Notes: a model not told the origin generated them from the sequence alone. A stretch of 64,000 nucleotides of DNA from Streptomyces sp. A1277 (GCF_004795015.1 NZ_SSBI01000027.1:1-64000); one strand, 5' to 3'. Shown: positions 1-8,220, counted from the first letter of the stretch. Numbers and translations are program-made.

Positions 1-7
1 CGGCCGG

Positions 8-1231
8 TCACGGACGCCGGAGCGCGACCACGGCGTTGTGTCCGCCGAAGCCGAAGGAGTGGCTGACGGCCCGGCCGACGGGCCGCACCAGCGGCTGCTT
101 GGTGACGCAGTCGATGTCGAACTCGGGCGCGGGGGCGTCCAGGTTGGCGACGGGCGGGATCACCCCGCGCTGGAGCGTGAGGACCGTCAGCCCGGCCTCG
201 ATCGCCCCGGCCGCTCCCATGCAGTGGCCCAGCACGCCCTTGGGCGCGGTGACGGGGGGCCGGTGCGGGTACACGCGGCTGATGAGCGCGGCTTCGGCGG
301 CGTCGTTGCGCTGGGTCGCGGTGCCGTGCGCGTTGATGTGCTCGACGTCCTCGGCCCGCCAGCCCGCGTCGCGCAGCGCGGCCTCGACGGCGGCCCGGGC
401 GATCCGGCCGTCGGGGTGCGGGCTGGTGGGGTGGTGGGCGTCCGTGGTGGCGCCGGTGCCGGCGACCAGGGCGCGGGGTTCGGCGCCCCGGGCCTCGGCG
501 TCGTCCGCGCGCTCCAGCACCATGACGGCGGCGCCCTCGCCCATGACGAGCCCGGCCCGGTCGGCAGCGAAGGGCCGGCTGAGCCGGGACAGGTCGCCGT
601 CCGCGCGGGCCCCCGCCCCGGACCGGGCGAACCCGGTCATGGCGATCGGGAAGACCGTCGATTCGGTGGCTCCCGCGATGGCCACGTCGCACTGCCCGGT
701 GGCGAGCAGGTCCCGGGCGACGGACAGCGCGGTGACACCGGACGAACAGGCCGTGCAGGGGGCCATGCTGGGACCGGTGGCCCGCATCTCGATGGCGATC
801 TCGGCGGCGGGCATGTTGGGGATGGTCAGCAGCACACCGGCCGGTGAGGTGGCATCCGGTCCCCGCCGCTCCAGCACCAGCGCCTGGTCGGTGAGGTGCG
901 CGGAGCCACCGCTGCTGGTGCCGACGACGACGGCGACCCGGCTGCCGTCCCAGCCGGCCGGGTCGAGCCCCGCGTCGGCGACCGCCTCGCGGGCCGCGAG
1001 TACGGCGAACTTGACGTATCTGCCCATGCGGAAGGCCGTACGGCGGCCTACCGCCGCGTCCAGGTCGATGCCGTCGACCATGCAGGCGAAGTCGATCTCG
1101 CACCCTTCGAGGGCGGCGACGGTGCGGGCCGGGCTGACCGCGGCGCACACACCGTCCCAGGTGGACTCGGTGTCGTTGCCGACCGGGGTGATCATGCCCA
1201 GCCCCGTGACGGCGATGGCCGGTGTCTTCAT
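8..1231 (-). CDS. Beta-ketoacyl-ACP synthase (FabF/type II PKS KS family), KS1
   Basis: This 407-residue thiolase-fold condensing enzyme should extend an acyl chain on ACP by decarboxylative Claisen condensation. The nucleophile motif TACSSG (Cys about 162), the first His motif HAHGTAT near 298 and the second motif GHCMGAAGA near 333 are all present, so it looks catalytic rather than a chain-length-factor partner. It opens with the family strand VTGLGMITPVG and closes with SHSFGFGGHN. Its ATG overlaps the ACP stop codon (ATGA), so the two are translationally coupled. It is clearly paralogous to the ketosynthase at 3663-4907. It is last in a leftward operon; what follows is off the window. The exact product is unknown. 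Confidence 0.93.
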   Translation of the reverse strand: MKTPAIAVTGLGMITPVGNDTESTWDGVCAAVSPARTVAALEGCEIDFACMVDGIDLDAAVGRRTAFRMGRYVKFAVLAAREAVADAGLDPAGWDGSRVAVVVGTSSGGSAHLTDQALVLERRGPDATSPAGVLLTIPNMPAAEIAIEMRATGPSMAPCTACSSGVTALSVARDLLATGQCDVAIAGATESTVFPIAMTGFARSGAGARADGDLSRLSRPFAADRAGLVMGEGAAVMVLERADDAEARGAEPRALVAGTGATTDAHHPTSPHPDGRIARAAVEAALRDAGWRAEDVEHINAHGTATQRNDAAEAALISRVYPHRPPVTAPKGVLGHCMGAAGAIEAGLTVLTLQRGVIPPVANLDAPAPEFDIDCVTKQPLVRPVGRAVSHSFGFGGHNAVVALRRP

Positions 1232-1488
1232 CGGGCGGTACTCACCGGGGCCCCGCCGTCGGCCGACGCGTGAAGGTACTCCGTGAGACCGGCGAGAGTG
1301 GTCTGCCGGTGCAGAGTGGCGGAGTCCAGTTCGACCCCGGTGGTCTCCCTGAGGACGACGGCGAACTCGGCGACCGCGAGGGAGTCCATGTCCAGGCTGT
1401 CCATCGTGGACTCCGGGAGGATCTCGGCCACGGGCACCTTGAAGGTACGGCTGAGTACGTCGGTGATCCGGGGGTGAATCGTGCTCAT
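1228..1488 (-). CDS. Acyl carrier protein
   Basis: An 86-residue acyl carrier protein, the expected size. The phosphopantetheine site lies in the stretch DSLDMDSLA, where the Ser of the second DSL would carry the arm; the downstream helix VAEFAVVLRETTGVEL is typical. The start is supported by AAAGGAAG five bases upstream. It sits directly before and overlaps ketosynthase KS1 by four bases, and should be the carrier for both ketosynthases and the acyl-CoA oxidase-like protein of this operon. It differs from a housekeeping FabC-type ACP in context (no fabD/fabH neighbours), so a specialised pathway is inferred. A Sfp-type phosphopantetheinyl transferase at 19007 could activate it. Confidence 0.92.
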   Translation of the reverse strand: MSTIHPRITDVLSRTFKVPVAEILPESTMDSLDMDSLAVAEFAVVLRETTGVELDSATLHRQTTLAGLTEYLHASADGGAPVSTAR

Positions 1489-1578
1489 GGTCTTCCTTTC
1501 CTCATGCCCATCCGGTGGGGTGTCCGGGCGGCGGCGCGCACCGCCCGACGCCGGAGTAACTGGGCAGGATCGCTCCGG

Positions 1579-1734
1579 TTACGCCTTGCGGCGAACCGAT
1601 TCGTCACTGCGTCCTCGCGGCGCCCCGCACCAGCGCGCGAAGAGGGCGACGGTGCTCCAGTAGGCGAGGAGCACGGCTCCTGCCGCGAGGGCCTGCACGG
1701 CGTCCGCCGCGCGGCTTCGCCGCACGCTCCTCAT
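1579..1734 (-). CDS. Small single-span membrane protein (51 aa), coupled to the oxidase
   Basis: A 51-residue protein with a basic N-terminus (MRSVRRSR), one hydrophobic segment at about residues 12-34 (ALAAGAVLLAYWSTVALFA) and a basic tail. The ATG overlaps the stop of the upstream acyl-CoA oxidase gene as ATGA and has a strong GGGAGG ribosome site, which argues for a real gene despite its size. The predicted orientation is N-in by the positive-inside rule, though both ends are basic. No family is recognised. It may anchor or regulate the operon's enzymes at the membrane, but that is inference only. Confidence 0.68.
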   Translation of the reverse strand: MRSVRRSRAADAVQALAAGAVLLAYWSTVALFARWCGAPRGRSDESVRRKA

Positions 1735-3611
1735 CGCTCCTCCCCCGCATGCCAGTGGGCGTCCGGGTCGTCGTACGCGTCGGCGTAACGGGCCCCCGTG
1801 ATCGGCCAGTCGGCGAGCACTTCCTCGGGGAAGGCGAAGGACTCGGCGAGTTCCGGCAGCCGGGGCGCCACCGCGGCGATCAGCTGCTCGGTGCACTCGG
1901 TGAGGCCCTCGACCTGGCCGGCGCTCAGGTGGCCCGCCGCGAGCAGGTCCCCGCTGCTGCGGGCCACACGGCCCAGGGCGAACAGCCGGGCCAGTTCGTC
2001 CAGCCGGTCCCGGTCCGCCCCGGCGGGCAGGGCGTCGACCGCGTCCGCGTACGCCTCGGCCGCCTGCCGGCAGGCGTGCGCCTCGACCCCGCGCAGCGCG
2101 GGCCCGGAGGCCGCGTTCCACCGCTCCAGCGGGCCGCCGTGCGCCACCGGCGCCATCCGCGCCGCGGCGCGCGCGAACCGGATCTCCTCCACCCGCTCCA
2201 GGAGTCGGACCAGGAACCGGAGGTCGGTGAGGTCGCCGGCCGGTGGTTGCGCGGCCGGCTCGTGCGGGGGCCCGGCGGTCGCGGCGAAGACCATGGCGGC
2301 GGCGGCCCTGGCGTGGACGGCGAGGTTGTCGCCCTCGGCGGTGATGGCGCCCTCCACCCCGGTGACGAGTGCGGTCATGCCGTTGTTCTCCAGCAGCCCC
2401 TGGGCGCCGCAGCGCTCCCGGCTCTCCACGATCACCTCGCGGGCCTGCCAGGTGATCCAGCCCTTGGCGATGTCGACCAGTCGTTCGGCCGCCTCGCGTT
2501 CGGCCGCGGGCCCCGGTGCGGCCGCCTCCCAGCGGTCCAGGACCCTGCGGTGCAGCAGGCTCATGGCGAAGACGGTGGCCATGGCCTCGGCCAGCGGCCC
2601 GTGGTGGCTGCGGTGGGCGATCACCGGCACCCGCGGGGAGCGGCGGCCCGCGGAGACGTAGCGGTGGCCGCCGTAGCGCACGGCGACGGCCAACGTGGCG
2701 CGGGCGGAGCCGACGGCGCTGGCGCTCATGCAGACGCGGCCCGTGACGACCCGGGCGATCGAGGCGAGGAAGCGGCGTCTGCGGCCCTCGGTGGCGCTGC
2801 GGAACACCCCGTCGCCGTCGATCCGCCCCTGCGGGCCGGTGAGCAGGGCCTCGCGCCCGACGAAGACCTGGTCGAAGGAGGTCAGGCTGTGGTCCACGGG
2901 GCTGCCCATCCGTGCCGGGAGCCTGCGGACGCGTACGCCGGGCAGCGGGCCGGTGGTGTCGGTGAGCGGCACCAGCAGCAGGAAGACGCCGTGGTCGGTG
3001 CCGCCGGCGATCAGGCGTGCGGCGACGAGCCCGGACTTGGGGCCGCCGGCCGGGCCGGTGTTGGGCATGAACTTCTGGGCGCCGCAGTGCGGGGTGTGCA
3101 CGACGAACCCGTCGCGTACGGGGTCGTAGGTGGCGGTCGTCTCGATGGCGGCGGCGTCGTTCCCGTGGTCGACCTCCGTGCACAGGAAGGTCCCGGTGCG
3201 CCGCAGCAGGAGGTAGTCGGACAGGTCGCGGGGACGGTCGGTGTCGTGGTCCAGGAGGCTGCCGAGGAAGAGGTTGTAGTGGATTCCGGCGATGGTGGCG
3301 AGCGCCGGGTCGACGGGGGCGAGCCATTCGTGCAGCGCGGCCAGGGCCCGGGGGTCGCAGGCCGGCCGGGCGGCGCTGTCCAGGGCGTTGTTGAGGGCGC
3401 GCAGACGGGCGTACGCGCGTGCGAGGCGTTCCTCGGGGGTGCCGCCCGCCGACGGCCCCGGGGGCAGGCGGAACGGTCCGGTCGCGCTGAGCCGGCGCCA
3501 GAAGCCGTGTTCACGGCGGGCGTCCGGGCCCAGGAGTACGGAGGTGAGCGGGCGGGCGAGGGGGTCGGCGCCGGCCCCCGTGGTGCCGGTGCTGTCGAGA
3601 GTGGTGGTCAT
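1731..3611 (-). CDS. Acyl-CoA oxidase/dehydrogenase-like flavoprotein
   Basis: A 626-residue protein with the length and layout of peroxisomal-type acyl-CoA oxidases (about 620-700) rather than the 380-residue dehydrogenases. The FAD/substrate core (roughly 90-300) contains TEVDHGNDAA, FVVHTPHCGAQKFMPNTGP and the later GAITAEGDN segment, whose Glu corresponds to the catalytic base in the EGDN motif of the family. It should introduce an alpha,beta double bond into an acyl thioester, here perhaps ACP-bound given the neighbours. It lies 51 bases after the KS2 gene and overlaps the small membrane gene by four bases. No good ribosome site precedes the ATG (a C-run instead), so its translation may depend on upstream ribosomes or another start. 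Confidence 0.88.
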   Translation of the reverse strand: MTTTLDSTGTTGAGADPLARPLTSVLLGPDARREHGFWRRLSATGPFRLPPGPSAGGTPEERLARAYARLRALNNALDSAARPACDPRALAALHEWLAPVDPALATIAGIHYNLFLGSLLDHDTDRPRDLSDYLLLRRTGTFLCTEVDHGNDAAAIETTATYDPVRDGFVVHTPHCGAQKFMPNTGPAGGPKSGLVAARLIAGGTDHGVFLLLVPLTDTTGPLPGVRVRRLPARMGSPVDHSLTSFDQVFVGREALLTGPQGRIDGDGVFRSATEGRRRRFLASIARVVTGRVCMSASAVGSARATLAVAVRYGGHRYVSAGRRSPRVPVIAHRSHHGPLAEAMATVFAMSLLHRRVLDRWEAAAPGPAAEREAAERLVDIAKGWITWQAREVIVESRERCGAQGLLENNGMTALVTGVEGAITAEGDNLAVHARAAAAMVFAATAGPPHEPAAQPPAGDLTDLRFLVRLLERVEEIRFARAAARMAPVAHGGPLERWNAASGPALRGVEAHACRQAAEAYADAVDALPAGADRDRLDELARLFALGRVARSSGDLLAAGHLSAGQVEGLTECTEQLIAAVAPRLPELAESFAFPEEVLADWPITGARYADAYDDPDAHWHAGEER

Positions 3612-3662
3612 ACAGGGGGGAACGACTGGCGCACGGTCAGGACACCGTGATCGCGCAGATGT

Positions 3663-4907
3663 TCACCTGCCGGCGTGTCGGACCTGTTCGAAGGCGAGCG
3701 CGACGTTGTGTCCGCCGAAGCCGAAGGAGTGGCTGACCGCCCGCTCGACGTGCTGGCGTCGCGGCTGCTTGGTCACGCAGTCGATGTCCCACTCGGCGGG
3801 TGGGGCGTCCAGGTTGGCGACGGGCGGGACGACGCCGTGTTCCAGCGTCAGCACGGTGGCGGCGGCCTCGATCGCGCCGCCGGCGGCGAGGGTGTGCCCG
3901 ATGACGCCCTTGGGCGCGGTCACCGAGGGCCGGTGGGGGAAGAGTCGGGCGATCAGCCCCGCCTCCATCGCGTCGTTCAGCGGGGTCGAGGTGCCGTGGG
4001 CGTTGACGTGGTCGACCTCCTGGGCGGTCCAGCCCGCAGCGTCCAGGGCCGCTTCGACGGCGCGCCGGGCGCCGTGGCCGCCGGGGTCGGGTGCGGTGGG
4101 GTGGTGGGCGTCCGTGGCGGATCCGGCCCCGGCGAGGACGGCCCGGGCCCTGCCTCCCCGGGCCGCGGCATGCCCGGCCCGCTCCAGGACCAGCACGGCG
4201 GCGCCCTCGCCCAGGACGAACCCGTCGCGGTCGGCGGCGAAGGGCCGGGACGCGGCCGCCGGGTCGCCGGTGCGCACGGACAGCGCGCCCATCTGCGCGA
4301 AGGCCGTCACCACCAGGGGGGTCAGCACGGATTCGGCGCCGCCCGCGACCACGATGTCGCACCGGCCGCCGGTCAGGAGGTCGTGGGCCACGGCGAGGGC
4401 GGTGGCGCCCGAGGCGCAGGCCGTGGCCGGGGCGAGGCTCGGTCCGTGGGCCCGCAGGTCGATGGCGATCTCGCCGGCGGCCGCGTTGGGCATCATCATC
4501 GGCGCGAGGAGCGGCGAGACGGCCTGCGGGCCTCCGGCGTCCAGCCTGCGGACGTTGTCCACGAGGGCGGAGACCCCGCCCACACCGACGCCGAGCACGA
4601 CGCCCACCCGGCCGCCGTCCCAGCGCTCCGGGCGCAGCCCGGCGTCGGCGACGGCCCGGCGCGCGGCGACCAGGGCCATCTTCGCGAACCGCGCCATCCG
4701 CCAGCCGGCCCGCCCGCCGACGGCCTCGTCCAGGTCGGTCTCCTCGGCCACGCAGGCGAAGTCGGCGGGCAGTCCGGCCAGTTCCCCGCAGCGCCGGGCC
4801 ACCGACCGGCCCGCGCACAGGCCGGCCCAGAAGGTGTGCTCGTCGGCGCCCACGGGCGTCACCAGGCCCAGACCCGTCACCACGGTCGTCTTCTCGTCCC
4901 GCGCCAT
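3663..4907 (-). CDS. Beta-ketoacyl-ACP synthase (FabF/type II PKS KS family), KS2
   Basis: A 414-residue condensing enzyme, paralogue of the ketosynthase at 8-1231; both share the unusual DFAC...TDLDEAVG block and the C-terminal SHSFGFGGHN. The active-site motif ATACASGA (Cys about 164), HAHGTSTPLND and GHTLAAGGA are intact, so both members of the pair keep Cys-His-His and neither is a Gln-type chain length factor. The start ATG at 4907 is chosen because GGAGGT lies eight bases upstream; a longer open frame continues upstream without support. It is the first gene of the five-gene leftward operon. Confidence 0.93.
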   Translation of the reverse strand: MARDEKTTVVTGLGLVTPVGADEHTFWAGLCAGRSVARRCGELAGLPADFACVAEETDLDEAVGGRAGWRMARFAKMALVAARRAVADAGLRPERWDGGRVGVVLGVGVGGVSALVDNVRRLDAGGPQAVSPLLAPMMMPNAAAGEIAIDLRAHGPSLAPATACASGATALAVAHDLLTGGRCDIVVAGGAESVLTPLVVTAFAQMGALSVRTGDPAAASRPFAADRDGFVLGEGAAVLVLERAGHAAARGGRARAVLAGAGSATDAHHPTAPDPGGHGARRAVEAALDAAGWTAQEVDHVNAHGTSTPLNDAMEAGLIARLFPHRPSVTAPKGVIGHTLAAGGAIEAAATVLTLEHGVVPPVANLDAPPAEWDIDCVTKQPRRQHVERAVSHSFGFGGHNVALAFEQVRHAGR

Positions 4908-5032
4908 ACCGCGGACCTCCCCTGCCTCGTCGGGCCCCACTGACGGGCAAACGCCGCAGGCACCGGGAAGGGTGCGGGCGACTGGCCCGAACGTGTCCTT
5001 CCGGATGGCGGGCGCGCGGGGCCCCGTGCCGT

Positions 5033-5965
5033 TCAGCCCCGGCCGAGCGCGTCCCGGAGTTCGGTCATGTCGGGCGGGTTGGCGCCGGCCCGGGCGACGG
5101 TCACGGCCGCCGAAGCCGCCGCGTGCCGCAGGATGTCGCACACGGTGTCCCGGGCCGCCGACCGCAGCCGGCCCCGGCCGGCCGTGCCGAGCATCCCGTG
5201 GGCGGCCAGGGCGTGCAGGGCGCCGGACATGAAGGCGTCGCCCGCCCCCACCGTGTCGACCACGTCGGCGGGCAGCGCGCCGGCCTCCACCTGGGCGTCG
5301 GGCAGGACCGCCGTGGCCCCCGCGCCGCCCCGGGTGACGAGGACGAGGGCCGGTCCGCCGGCGAGCCACCGTTCGGCGGTCTTGACCGGGTCCTGGCCCG
5401 GGTACAGCCAGTCCAGGTCCTCGTCGCTGGCCTTGACCACGTCGCTGAGGGCCACGCAGCGCTCGACCCGGCGCACGGCGGCCGCGTGGTCCCCCATCAG
5501 GGCGGGCCGCACGTTGGGGTCGTAGCTGACGGTGGCGGCCGTGCGCAGCGAGTCGACGGCGGCCATGACGGTGGCCGCCCCGGGTTCCGTCACCGCGGCG
5601 ATCGACCCGGTGTGGACGTGCCCGGGCTGCCGGTCCAGGGCGGCCTGACCGAGCGTCCAGGTGACCTCGAACGCGTACGAGGCGCGCCCTTCGCCGTCCA
5701 GGGTCACGACGGCCGACGGGGTGGGGTCCGGGGCCCCGTCCGTGCGCACCTCGACACCGCCGCCGGCCAGGTGGGCGCGGATCAGCCGCCCGTTGTCGTC
5801 CGGGCCGAGCTGGGTGAGCAGGGTCGCCGGGTGTCCGAGCCTGGCCAGGCCGTGGGCGACGTTGGCCGGGCTGCCCCCGGGGTGGACCCGGTCGGGGGCG
5901 TCGGGAAGCCGGACGATGTCGGCGACGCATTCACCGATGACCAGGAAGTCGGTTCGGTCGGGCAT
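5033..5965 (-). CDS. PfkB-family carbohydrate kinase (fructokinase-like)
   Basis: A 310-residue ribokinase/PfkB kinase that would phosphorylate a free sugar or sugar derivative with ATP in the cytoplasm. It has the N-terminal GE...DIV strand, the first signature HPGGSPANVAHGLARLG at about residues 28-44, and the second signature DTVGAGDAFMSGAL near 250, with the catalytic Asp in GAGD. Substrate cannot be fixed from sequence; fructose is the commonest for this subgroup. It lies alone between the ketosynthase operon and a binding-protein gene, same strand, 125 bases before the KS2 start, so it is probably an independent unit. Confidence 0.9.
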   Translation of the reverse strand: MPDRTDFLVIGECVADIVRLPDAPDRVHPGGSPANVAHGLARLGHPATLLTQLGPDDNGRLIRAHLAGGGVEVRTDGAPDPTPSAVVTLDGEGRASYAFEVTWTLGQAALDRQPGHVHTGSIAAVTEPGAATVMAAVDSLRTAATVSYDPNVRPALMGDHAAAVRRVERCVALSDVVKASDEDLDWLYPGQDPVKTAERWLAGGPALVLVTRGGAGATAVLPDAQVEAGALPADVVDTVGAGDAFMSGALHALAAHGMLGTAGRGRLRSAARDTVCDILRHAAASAAVTVARAGANPPDMTELRDALGRG

Positions 5966-6092
5966 GAGGGCGGGTTCTCCAGAGGTGCGGTGGCGGGGTG
6001 ATCGGGGCGTCCGGGTGCCGCACGGCGTTCCGGACACCCGAGCACCCTCGCACGCGGCACGGGTCTGCCGCAGGCCGCGTCGCGCCCGGCCC

Positions 6093-6965
6093 CTACGTGT
6101 CCAGCGCGTCGGCCACCAGCTCCAGGAACCGGGCGTGCGCGTGCGCGCTGCACACAGGTTCCGGGTTCCACGGCACCACCCGGGCCGCGCCCGCGACGGC
6201 CGCCCAGCCGGCGTTGTCCCGGAGCTCGTCCAGCGGTGTGGCGTTGGACCGGATGTCGGCGAGGACGACGGCGGGGCGCAGGGCGGCGGCCTCGGCATAG
6301 GCGGTCGTGGACCAGTTCGCACCGGGTCCCTCGGCGGGTTCCAGCAGGTTGACGCCCAGTTCGCTCAGGACCCGCAGCTCGGGCCACATGCGGGGGCGGG
6401 CCAGGTGGGCCTGCTCCTGGCCGGCCGGTGACAGGGCGAGGACCCGTGCCCGGTCCGGGCGCGCGGTGAGGGCGCGCAGCCGGCTCCGGGCGGCGTCCAG
6501 TTCCCGGGTCGCCGCCGCCGGTTCCTCGGCGCCGAGCGAGCGGGCCAGCTGGGCGAAGCGGTCACCGATCTCGGTGAGGGTGCGCGCCTGGCCCACGTCG
6601 ATGACGACGACCGGGACGTGGTCCTCCAGGTGCTTGGCGGTCTCCGGGCCGAGGCCGTAGACCTGGCCGCCGCCGTAGCTGACGGCGACCACGAGGTCCG
6701 GTCCGCCGCTCAGTAACGCGTCCGCGTCCAGGGTGGGGCCGGCCCCGGCGTACGCGATCTCGTCCAGGGGCAGCGAGCCGGTCTTCGAGGCGTCCGGCGC
6801 GGCCGGGTCGTCGTGGCCGGAGCCGAACAGCCCGGCCGGCCGTATCCCGTGGTCCCACAGGGTCGCGCCGGCCTGGATATAGGCGAGCACCCGCTGCGGG
6901 CGCTCCTCGCGGGCCGACAACTGCCCGCGGTCGTCGGTGAACTGCCACACGGTCCGCTCCGTCAC
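6093..6965 (-). CDS. TroA/BtuF-fold ABC substrate-binding-like protein lacking a signal peptide
   Basis: A 290-residue protein resembling iron-siderophore/cobalamin binding proteins: RVLAYIQAGATLWDHGI, PAGLFG, the long helix about 130-175, and PAVVLADIR near 240. The GTG start at 6965 has GGGAGG nine bases before it; no signal peptide or lipobox is visible from this start, nor is one encoded just upstream, which is unusual because homologues are exported. No permease or ATPase gene is adjacent. It carries one TTA Leu codon (codon 84, 6714-6716), suggesting bldA-dependent translation. It may be a cytoplasmic relative with another role; ligand unknown. Confidence 0.8.
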   Translation of the reverse strand: MTERTVWQFTDDRGQLSAREERPQRVLAYIQAGATLWDHGIRPAGLFGSGHDDPAAPDASKTGSLPLDEIAYAGAGPTLDADALLSGGPDLVVAVSYGGGQVYGLGPETAKHLEDHVPVVVIDVGQARTLTEIGDRFAQLARSLGAEEPAAATRELDAARSRLRALTARPDRARVLALSPAGQEQAHLARPRMWPELRVLSELGVNLLEPAEGPGANWSTTAYAEAAALRPAVVLADIRSNATPLDELRDNAGWAAVAGAARVVPWNPEPVCSAHAHARFLELVADALDT

Positions 6966-7064
6966 GTCACATGCCTCCCACCCGGAACGCGCCGCCCGGC
7001 GGCGGCGGTCACCGAGTACCTGCCCAGCGAATCCCGGCGGCACCCTCCGGTGGGGCGAAAGGTC

Positions 7065-7691
7065 CTACAGATCCGCCTGCGTACCGCGTACCAGGTAGGT
7101 GACGGGCCCGGGGTCCGGGACGTGGATCTCGGTGAAGCCGAGCCGGTCGTAGAAAGCCCTGGCCGGGGTGTTGGCGGTGAGCATGGAGAGGTGGACGCCT
7201 TTGACGCCCTTGGTGTTCAGGGCCGCGAGGAAGGTGCGCATGAGGTCCCTGCCGTACCCCTTGCGCTGCCACTCGGGCAGCAGGTCGATGTGCAGGTGCG
7301 CGGGGTGGCGGGCGAGTTCGGGCAGGACCATCCGCTCGGGGTGGTGCAGGAGGGCGGTCATCTCGTCGGTGGGGCTTCGCGGCGGGTCCTCGGCGAGCGG
7401 GTAGCGGTCCTCGACCCTGGGCAGCCACTGCTCGCGGAACTGCTTGACGAAGCGCGGCGTGTCGGCGGTGCCGAGGACGTATCCGACCGCGCGGCCGGTG
7501 CCGTCGTCCAGGACGAAGGTGAGCTCGGGTTCCAGGACGGCGTAGGGCGTGGCGAAGATCGACGACACCAGCTCCGGGTCGGGGTACAGGTGCCGGGCGT
7601 CGCTGCCGCCGGCGGCGGTGCGTATGCAGATGTCCGAGAGGGCCGCGCTGTCGTCGGGGTGGTAGGCCCGTGGGCCGGGGAGCTGGGTCAC
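7065..7691 (-). CDS. GNAT N-acetyltransferase related to the C-terminal domain of O-GlcNAcase
   Basis: A 208-residue GNAT protein. The blocks DICIRTAAGG, FVLDDGTGRAVGYVLGTAD, RFVKQFREQWLPRVEDRYP and HIDLLPEWQRKGYGRDLM match the order and spacing of the acetyltransferase-like domain at the C-terminus of animal O-GlcNAcase; QRKGYG is the acetyl-CoA loop. Bacterial stand-alone versions bind acetyl-CoA, but the acceptor is not known. The GTG at 7691 is in frame with the domain; a nearby ATG is out of frame. The promoter region holds a LacI-operator-like sequence (7711-7724). Confidence 0.86.
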   Translation of the reverse strand: MTQLPGPRAYHPDDSAALSDICIRTAAGGSDARHLYPDPELVSSIFATPYAVLEPELTFVLDDGTGRAVGYVLGTADTPRFVKQFREQWLPRVEDRYPLAEDPPRSPTDEMTALLHHPERMVLPELARHPAHLHIDLLPEWQRKGYGRDLMRTFLAALNTKGVKGVHLSMLTANTPARAFYDRLGFTEIHVPDPGPVTYLVRGTQADL

Positions 7692-7710
7692 GGGCTCATC
7701 CTGCCGACTC

Positions 7711-7724
7711 CGAGAGCGCTCCCA
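7711..7724. promoter_or_regulatory. LacI-family operator-like dyad
   Basis: CGAGAGCGCTCCCA matches 12 of 14 positions of the CebR-type operator TGGGAGCGCTCCCA, with the central AGCGCT palindrome intact. It lies 20-33 bases upstream of the acetyltransferase start, a sensible operator position. High GC makes chance matches common, so this is a weak call. Confidence 0.3.
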
Positions 7725-7814
7725 CAAGGCTCGGGAAGGATCTTGGGAGAAGAGATCACCGCGTGGGGCCGCGCCGCGCCCGGACCACGGGCGCGGCCAC
7801 CGGCCGGGCACTGC

Positions 7815-8141
7815 TCAGAGGTTGACGGCCGTCAGGAGGACGACGGCGTCCTCCAGGGCGAGCAGCCCGTGCCGCTCCTGCGGGATCGGGTGCAGGCGGC
7901 CGGGTGTCAGTTCCACGTCCCCGGACGCGGCGGTGAGCCGGACCGAGCCGCGCAGCACCTGGAGCGAGGCGGCGGGCGGGGCGTTGTGCTCGTCCAGCGC
8001 GGAACCCGAGGTGAGGGCGATGACGGTCTGGCGCAGCGGGTCCTGGTGGAGCAGGAGGTGGGCGCTGCGGCCGTGCGGGGAGGTGCGGGCGGCGGCCAGG
8101 TGCTCGGCGGCGAGGGCATTCAGATCGTTCGGAGCGTCCAT
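7815..8141 (-). CDS. Small single-domain cupin protein
   Basis: A 108-residue protein with a compact cupin-like beta pattern: QTVIALTSGSALDEHNAPPAASLQVLRGSVRLTAASGDVELTP split as a first motif around residues 42-60 and a second around 75-95 (RLHPIPQERHGLLAL). Metal-ligand His are partly kept (EHNAP, PQERHG). Such proteins resemble the small stress or dioxygenase-like cupins; no reaction can be assigned. The ATG at 8141 is the only good start. It is downstream of the alpha-glucosidase terminator and separately transcribed. Confidence 0.72.
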   Translation of the reverse strand: MDAPNDLNALAAEHLAAARTSPHGRSAHLLLHQDPLRQTVIALTSGSALDEHNAPPAASLQVLRGSVRLTAASGDVELTPGRLHPIPQERHGLLALEDAVVLLTAVNL

Positions 8142-8186
8142 ATGCCCACTGTGCCGCAGCCCCCGCCCGGCCGCGAACCTGCCGCG

Positions 8187-8220
8187 CGGTCCCGGTCGCG
8201 CTCCCACACGTCCGGGACCG
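8187..8220 (-). terminator. Hairpin downstream of the GH13 gene
   Basis: Nine-base perfect arms, CGGTCCCGG at 8187-8195 and CCGGGACCG at 8212-8220, with a 16-base loop, lie 24 bases after the glucosidase stop. There is no T-run, as is usual for streptomycete terminators. The loop contains GCGCTCCCACA, which also occurs at 7717-7727. Confidence 0.5.

Noticed and set aside
6093..6965. Siderophore uptake function linked to the right-hand siderophore locus
   Set aside because: No iron box, no transporter partners, over 50 kb away and no signal peptide.
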